Below are positions 59,430-64,000 of a stretch of DNA of 64,000 bases, in pieces. Position numbers and translations under genes: made by a program. The notes under the pieces were generated by a model that was not told the origin of the DNA, searched no databases, and saw only the letters and a program-made list of their open reading frames with translations. The first letter of the stretch is position 1. Each line of letters starts with the position of its first letter. This DNA comes from Amycolatopsis sp. NBC_01488 (lineage in GTDB: Bacteria > Actinomycetota > Actinomycetes > Mycobacteriales > Pseudonocardiaceae). The stretch is taken from positions 4,406,001 through 4,470,000 of the forward strand of contig NZ_CP109434.1 of the NCBI RefSeq assembly GCF_036227105.1, in the 5' to 3' direction.

Positions 59430-60621
59430 CGCCACTCTCCCGGCCAAGGCAGAGCGATCGACCGCAATGTCGCGAGGTCGACCTTGGCATAGAGCGCGGT
59501 GGTGGCCAGATCCCGGTGACGCAGCACCTGGCCGATATCGACGAGCTTCACCCCGCGACGCAGCATCTCGGTGGCCAGCGTGTGTCGCAGCCGATGCGCG
59601 CCGGCCCGCGGCAGCCCGGCTCGGTCGCAGGCGCGGCGTGTCACGTCGCTGACCAGGTCCGGCCTGATGCCCCTTCTCGGCGCCTTGCAGGAAAGGAACA
59701 CCGGGCGCAGCGAGGTCGCCGGCCGGACATCGGCGAGGTACTCAGCCAGCGCCTGACCGACGTCGGCCGGCAGCGGCATCCCATCTTCGCGGGATGCCTT
59801 GCCGCGCAGAATGATCCGGCCATCGCGCCAATCGATATCGCCCAGCTCCAGCCGCGCCACCTCGATCGAGCGCAGCCCCAACCGCGCCACCAGAATCAGT
59901 ATCGCGAAGTCGCGCGCCTGCATCGGATCGGCCCGATCGCAGCTGTCCAGCAGCCGCTGCACCTGGCCGTCGGGGAGTGCCTTGGGAATGCTCGTGTCGC
60001 GCCAACCCGCCACCGGAGGAACCGCCGTGGTCAGCAAGTGCGGCGTCAATCCGCGCACATACAAGAACTTCAGCAACGACCGCAGCTCGGCCACCCGGCC
60101 CTTGGCCGAGCCGACGCTGACACGTTGGCGCTCGCGCAACAAGAACGACACCACCTGCGCCCCGTCCAACGCTTCGAACTCGATGCGGCCTCGGTCAGGT
60201 GCTGCTGCAGGAATCGGCGGGCCAGATTCTCGTACCGGATGATCGTCATCTCGGCCAGGCTCCGCTCCGTGACAAGCCACCCACGGTAGCCGACCAGCAA
60301 CCTCTCCAACGCAGATTCCGGCGCGGGCGGGTCGCCGATCACGCCTTCACCGCGCAGGAACCGCAGCAATGCTGCGAAGCACTTGACGCTCGACACCTTG
60401 CGCCGGCCCGCGGCCACGCAATCGCTGCGAAAGTCTGCGATCACTGCTGGCGACAGCTGGTCAGGCTGCACGTCGTGTTCCTGCATCCACCGGCCCGATG
60501 CGCCCATGTCGGTCAGCATGTTGCCGACCGCCAGGACGGAATAGCCCTGCTCTGACAAGCTCGTTCGGAAGTCCGAGACAAACGGCCCCATCCGACCAGG
60601 CTTCCTTCGCGTCCCCGACAT
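59426..60621 (-). pseudogene. ritA tyrosine recombinase with a single frameshift
   Basis: N-terminal frame from the ATG at 60621: SGTRRKPGRMGPFVSDFRTS, LTDMGASGRWMQEHDVQPDQ, IRYENLARRFLQQHLTEA. Near 60185-60200 it moves by one base to RIEFEALDGAQVVSFLLRER, VARLGLRSIEVARLELGDID (Arg), AHRLRHTLATEMLRRGVKLV and RHRDLATTALYAKVD (Tyr), ending at 59426. Both parts together give about 398 residues, the expected RitA size. One indel separates it from an intact gene. Confidence 0.9.
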
Positions 60622-60760
60622 GACCTCGCCTCCGTCCCGGAACCCCTGGCTCCGACAACAGAAACGGCAATATCAAGGCGTAACTATGCCGACTTCCGGG
60701 CACACCTTCGGGTCAGAAACACATCCCTATCAGGCAATCCGAGCTCTGGCCGACCTCATA

Positions 60761-60787
60761 TCGGCATAGTCGCGGGGTCGGGATAGG
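60761..60787 (-). repeat. RIT right terminal inverted repeat
   Basis: Perfect 27-bp reverse complement of 55761-55787. It is followed by a second inverted repeat at 60788-60813, possibly the recombinase core site. Confidence 0.95.
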
Positions 60788-60813
60788 TCGAGCTATGCAG
60801 AACTCGGCATAGC

Positions 60814-61093
60814 TCGATGAGCTCGGCTATCTCCCGTTGCCCGGAGACGGGGCCTCGGCGTTGTTTCAGGTGATCAACCAGCGTTACCTCAAGTCGTCCA
60901 CGATCTTGATGACGAACGTCGGCATTGCTGACTGGGCAACGGCTTTCGGGGACGCGACCGTCGCGGCGGCGATGCTGGACCGGTTACTCCACCGCGCGAC
61001 CGTCGTCGGCATCGACGGCCCTCCTATCGGCTCCGCTCGCATTAGTCCACATCGGACAAGCTGCGCAAGGCGGTGAACGCACATGTCTCCTGA
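60814..61093 (+). pseudogene. istB: istB ATPase, 3' portion
   Basis: Resumes exactly where the 5' portion stops: DELGYLPLPGDGASALFQVI (Walker B), NQRYLKSSTILMTNVGIADW, FGDATVAAAMLDRLLHRATV, GIDGP. Then a frame change leads to YRLRSH, a TAG, and STSDKLRKAVNAHVS to the TGA at 61091-61093. So this end carries two more lesions. Confidence 0.9.
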
Positions 61094-61461
61094 CCCGCAC
61101 GACCCGAACTACAACGCGACCCGCAAGACCTGCCCGATCTGCTGGGAGCAGTTCGTCGCCACCGGCCGGCAAGCCAAGACCCGGCTCTGCTGCTCGCGCC
61201 AGTGCAAACGCACCGCGGCCGCCCGCCGGGGAGGTCGAGCGCACCACTCCTGCCTCCAGCACCGCCAGGCCCTTCGGGACACCGCCTCCGGCGGCGACCC
61301 CGCCGGCGCCTGCGGCGCCGCTGCCGCGCATTGCGGCCCAGCGGGACTGCCCGCACTGCGGCGGCCCGGTCACCATCGTCGCGCTGCTCACCACCCCCGA
61401 AGCGGCCCGGCCGCAGATGCCCGTCGCGGCACCCGACGGAGTGATCCCGCTCCGCCGCTGA
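61083..61461 (+). pseudogene. IS21 accessory zinc-finger ORF, frameshifted
   Basis: Begins MSPDPHDPNYNATRKTCPIC, overlapping the end of istB, with C-x2-C and CCSRQCKR pairs typical of a zinc ribbon. After about 45 residues the frame changes and continues through a Pro/Ala linker to RDCPHCGGPVTIVALLTTPE and ends at 61461. The product would have been a protein of about 125 residues with two zinc knuckles. I have no function for it. Confidence 0.65.
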
Positions 61462-61485
61462 CACCGGTTACGCTGCACTCCTCAG

Positions 61486-61527
61486 CTGGCCCATTTCGGA
61501 GAGCATGGCTGGCCCATCTCGGAGAGC
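61486..61527 (+). repeat. IS21 right-end direct repeats
   Basis: CTGGCCCATTTCGGAGAGC at 61486-61504 and CTGGCCCATCTCGGAGAGC at 61509-61527 differ at one base, with a 23-bp period. Multiple such repeats near the ends are characteristic of IS21-family transposase binding sites. From 61528 to 61744 I see no gene. Confidence 0.75.
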
Positions 61528-61744
61528 GCCATCACCGCTGTGGTTCAGCGCTGCGTGTCGCGCAGCCTGGTTCGTCGGCTCTGATTGCTGGCGCGCCGCG
61601 ACCTGTCACGTGGTTTGGCTGTGGGCGGGTGGGCGTCAGGAGACCGGTGAGGCTTAGGCGTCGTCGAAATGGGGTATCTCCATGTAGATCAATTTTTGGC
61701 GACTGGCTGATCGGGATACGTCGCCGCAAGGGAAGGTGCACGTC

Positions 61745-61927
61745 ATGAACGACAAGCTGGAGAACAAGGGCGAAGAGCTCAAGGGCCGCGCCAAGGAAGC
61801 CGTCGGTGACGCCACGGGCAACGAGCAGTGGCAGGCTGAGGGCAAGGCGGACCAGGCGAAGGGCTCGCTGAAGCAGGCGGGCGAGAAGATCAAGGACGCC
61901 GTCAAGAGCGTCACCCACAAGGACTGA
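61745..61927 (+). CDS. CsbD-family stress protein
   Basis: 60 residues from the ATG at 61745, GGGAAGG upstream. NDKLENKGEELKGRAKEAVG, DATGNEQWQAEGKADQAKGS and LKQAGEKIKDAVKSV is a textbook CsbD-like sequence: charged, helical, no Cys or aromatic core. In Bacillus CsbD belongs to the sigma-B regulon; its biochemical role is unknown. A regulatory link with the Rsb-like genes here is possible but untested. Confidence 0.92.
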   Translation: MNDKLENKGEELKGRAKEAVGDATGNEQWQAEGKADQAKGSLKQAGEKIKDAVKSVTHKD

Positions 61928-62009
61928 TCCCAGCGCGTCGACCCGCCGCACCCCGACTGGTTTGGGGTGCGGCGGCTTCGTGTGCTCCGGATTCGCCGGG
62001 TGATCGACT

Positions 62010-62463
62010 TTTCCGTAGCGTGTGCGGTGCGTGGCACTCGGACGTCGCTGGCAAGCGCACGGGGATCGGCGCCGTGCCCGGCCGCGCTGATCTCGATGGC
62101 ATCGACGCGCTGCCGCAACCGCGACGGCAACACCTGCCGCACTGTGGCCAGGGCCCGCGCGGCCGCCTCCTCGATGCCCGCGCCCGTCCCGACGGCGATC
62201 CGCAGCGCCACGGCCAGCTCCTCGTCGAACAGCAGTGGCGGCAGCTGACTGCCCGCTTCGAGCCGGTAGCCGCCGTCGGGGCCCTTGACCGCCTGCACTG
62301 GGTAACCCAGCTCGCGCAGCCGGTCGACGTCGCGGCGCACTGTCCGCTCGCTGACGCCCAGCCGCTCGGCGAGCAGGCCGCCCGGCCAGTCACGGCGGGC
62401 CTGCAGCAGGGACAGCAGTGACAGCAGCCGACTGGAGGTCGTCGTCGAGGAGGCGATCGGCAT
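62010..62463 (-). pseudogene. WYL/YafY-type HTH regulator, truncated
   Basis: From the ATG at 62461-62463: SSRLLSLLSLLQARRDWPGG, LLAERLGVSERTVRRDVDRL, RELGYPVQAVKGPDGGYRLE, FDEELAVALRIAVGTGAGIE. The usual protein continues with a WYL ligand-binding domain of about 200 residues, but after about residue 150 the frame becomes Arg-rich and runs antisense through csbD to 61654, so that domain is lost. It is divergent from the VOC protein gene, a frequent pair in actinobacteria. Confidence 0.75.
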
Positions 62464-62577
62464 GTTTTCACCATGCCACAAGTAGCGGACGTTCTCTGAC
62501 CGGTATTGGTGACATCGTGGTTCTGGTCGCCGGAAGCCTCCGGCGCCAGAAACCACTCGTGAAGGACCGGAACACCG

Positions 62578-63044
62578 TGTCGCTCAACGCTGTCGCCCAC
62601 CTGAACTTCCACGGCTAGGCCCGCGAAGCCCTGGAGTTCTACCAGTCGGTGTTCGGCGGGCGGCTCACCCTCGCCACCTACGCCGACTTCGGGATGCCCG
62701 CCGAGCTGCCCGGCGCCACGAACGTCGTGTTCGGCCAGGTCGTCGCCGACAACGGCTTCCGGGTCATGGCCTACGACGTGGCCGGTGAGCAGACGCCGGC
62801 GGCCCCGGGCGCACCCAGCACGCGTCGCGAAAACGGCACCACGATCACCGAGGAGCCGTACTTCCTCTCCGTCCGCGGCGAGAGCATCGACGAGGTCACC
62901 CCCGTGTGGGAGGGCCTCGCCAAGGGCGCGACCGTGATCGAGGCGTTCGGCCCCGCCCAGTGGGCGCCCGCCTTCGGGATGCTCGCCGACCGCTTCGGCG
63001 TCACGTGGATCGTCGACGTCGCGGCCGAGTACACCCAGGCCTGA
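62578..63044 (+). pseudogene. VOC (glyoxalase/PhnB-like) protein with an in-frame TAG
   Basis: From a GTG at 62578: VSLNAVAHLNFHG, then TAG at codon 14 where related proteins have Gln, then AREALEFYQSVFGGRLTLAT, YADFGMPAELPGA, VFGQVVADNGFRVMAYDV, GPAQWAPAFGMLADRFGVTW. Everything after the stop is intact, so a single C-to-T change (CAG to TAG) separates it from a functional gene. Re-initiation downstream could still yield a shortened product. Confidence 0.8.
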
Positions 63045-63107
63045 CCAACCCCCGCGAGGAGTGCGGCCGGGACCGGCCGCACTCCTCCACCGCACAGGAG
63101 AATCCCC

Positions 63108-64000
63108 ATGCAGACCCGCCCGCTCGGCCGGACCGGCATCCAGGTCAGCGCCTACGCCCTGGGCACGATGATGTTCGGGCCGTACGGCAACCCCGATCCC
63201 GACGACTGCGTGCGCATCGTCCACCGCGCCCTCGACGGCGGCATCAACGTCATCGACACCGCCGACGTCTACGGCGGCGACGGCGAATCCGAGAAGATCG
63301 TCGGGAAAGCCCTGCGCGGCCGCCGCGACGACGTCGTCCTGGCCACGAAGTTCAACGGCCCGATGGGATCCGGCCCCAACCAGCGCGGCAGTTCCCGCCG
63401 GTGGATCGTTTCCGCCGTCGAAGGGTCGCTGCGCCGCCTGGGTGTCGACCACATCGACCTCTACCAGGCCCACCACCCTGAACCCGGCACTGACGTCGAG
63501 GAAACCCTCGGCGCGCTGACCGACCTGCTGCGCGCGGGCAAGGTACGCGCGATCGGCCACTCCAATCTGCCTGCGTCGGACATCGTCGAAGCCCAGTGGG
63601 TGGCCGAACGGTGCGGGTGGCCCGCTTCCGCTCCGAGCAGCCGCATTACTCGATCCTCAACCGCGGGATCGAACGCGAGATCCTGCCGGTCTGCGAGCGC
63701 TACGGGCTGGGTGTCCTGGTGTGGAGCCCGCTGGCGATGGGCCTGCTCGCCGGTCGCCTCCGTAAGGGCAGCGCGGAAAGGGCGTCGGCCGGTCGCCTGC
63801 GCTGGGCGCGGCAGCACATGACCGACGAACGCAAGCACGACGCCGTCGAAGCACTCGCCCAGCTCGCCGAACAGGCCGGGCTGTCGCTGCCCCACCTCGC
63901 CCTGGCGTTCGTGATCGCCCACCCGGCGGTCACCTCGGCGATCATCGGCCCACGCACGCCCGAGCAGCTCGATGGCCTGCTCGCGGGAGCCGGCACGCTC
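63108..64000 (+). pseudogene. Aldo/keto reductase with a frameshift, runs off the right edge
   Basis: From the ATG at 63108: TRPLGRTGIQVSAYALGTMM, GGINVIDTADVYGGDGESEK (catalytic Asp and Tyr), LATKFNGPMG (Lys), GVDHIDLYQAHHPEPGTDVE (His), RAIGHSNLPASDIVEAQWVA. Near 63610-63620 the frame shifts by one: ARFRSEQPHYSILNRGIERE, LGVLVWSPLAMGLLAGRLRK and LALAFVIAHPAVTSAIIGPR continue to the window end. The 3' end is outside the window. Whether the indel is real should be checked, since no other lesion is seen. Confidence 0.85.

Larger units (their letters stand above)
55761..60813 (-). mobile_element. Recombinase-in-trio (RIT) element inserted in istB
   Basis: Three tandem tyrosine recombinases (ritA, ritB, ritC) on the minus strand, each start overlapping the previous stop as ATGA, are enclosed by 27-bp perfect inverted repeats. 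The istB target reads GTGATCGA before 55761 and TCGATGAG from 60814, so TCGA appears at both edges like a 4-bp duplication. A further 26 bp beyond the right repeat carry an inverted repeat (TCGAGCTATGC...GCATAGCTCGA). Without its own IS insertion the RIT would be about 3.4 kb, a usual size. ritA has a frameshift and ritC is split, so it is inactive in its present form. Confidence 0.85.
54263..61527 (+). mobile_element. IS21-family element relic hosting several insertions
   Basis: istA (54263-55217), istB (55249-55760 plus 60814-61093), a small accessory ORF (61083-61461) and two right-end repeats (61486-61527) are in the usual IS21 order. The left end and the first part of istA are lost or lie 5' of the intron. 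A 5053-bp RIT element splits istB. Multiple frameshifts in istA, istB and the accessory ORF show the element is dead. Confidence 0.88.

Noticed and set aside
61654..62010. C-terminal extension of the WYL-type regulator
   Set aside because: Runs antisense through csbD and has Arg/Ser-rich composition with no WYL motif; treated as read-through after truncation.

Overview
The window is high-GC DNA (roughly 70%) with GTG starts, GGAGG-type ribosome sites and actinobacterial families (LuxR/LAL regulators, PF04672 methyltransferases, Rsb-type stress proteins, LAxTG surface protein). This suggests an actinomycete, probably Pseudonocardiaceae such as Amycolatopsis. The genus is inferred from family content, not computed.

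Layout. (1) 1-19.9 kb is an extracellular contractile injection system (eCIS). A tight plus-strand operon (4031-17254) encodes sheath, two tubes, a small assembly protein, a CTG-start DUF6760-type peptide, a DUF4157 protein, two further tube/adaptor proteins, VgrG-like spike, gp25, baseplate J, a zinc-ribbon/poly-Pro membrane protein and a gpI-like protein. PAAR and DUF4255 genes face it from the minus strand, and a second membrane protein follows. Two minus-strand genes at the left edge (one with a duplicated Trp-rich module, one long helical protein running off the window) are the best candidates for cargo. Next to them lies the 3' half of a tRNA-Arg(CCG), a possible attachment-site scar. 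No AAA+ ATPase or tape measure is recognisable here. (2) 20-30 kb holds a frameshifted IS110, a lytic-transglycosylase-like protein, a large Gly-rich/DUF11 wall protein with an LAYTG sortase signal, and two LuxR-type regulators. (3) 30-45 kb is accessory DNA: a dead integrase-core IS with inverted repeats, a secreted lipase, an EF-hand protein, a PF04672 methyltransferase, a regulator/SDR pair, a chimeric thioesterase/amidohydrolase fragment, and a methylglyoxal synthase next to an acylating acetaldehyde dehydrogenase. (4) 41-50 kb is a partner-switching (Rsb-like) stress cluster: STAS protein, RsbQ/RsbP-like pair, and a broken MEDS+HATPase gene, with decayed paralogues. A perfect 280-bp direct repeat (34176-34455 and 48661-48940) truncates the MEDS gene. 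(5) 50-52.7 kb has two more PF04672 methyltransferases. (6) 52.9-61.5 kb is a nest of mobile elements: an IS21 relic whose istA is joined to the 3' end of a group II intron, and whose istB is split by a recombinase-in-trio (RIT) element that is itself split by an intact IS1380-family IS. (7) 61.7-64 kb has a CsbD-like gene and three damaged chromosomal genes (WYL-type regulator, VOC protein, aldo/keto reductase).

Many genes here differ from an intact reading frame by a single indel or stop. Real decay and draft-assembly error cannot be separated from the sequence alone. All family assignments were made by reading the translations; no database search was run.
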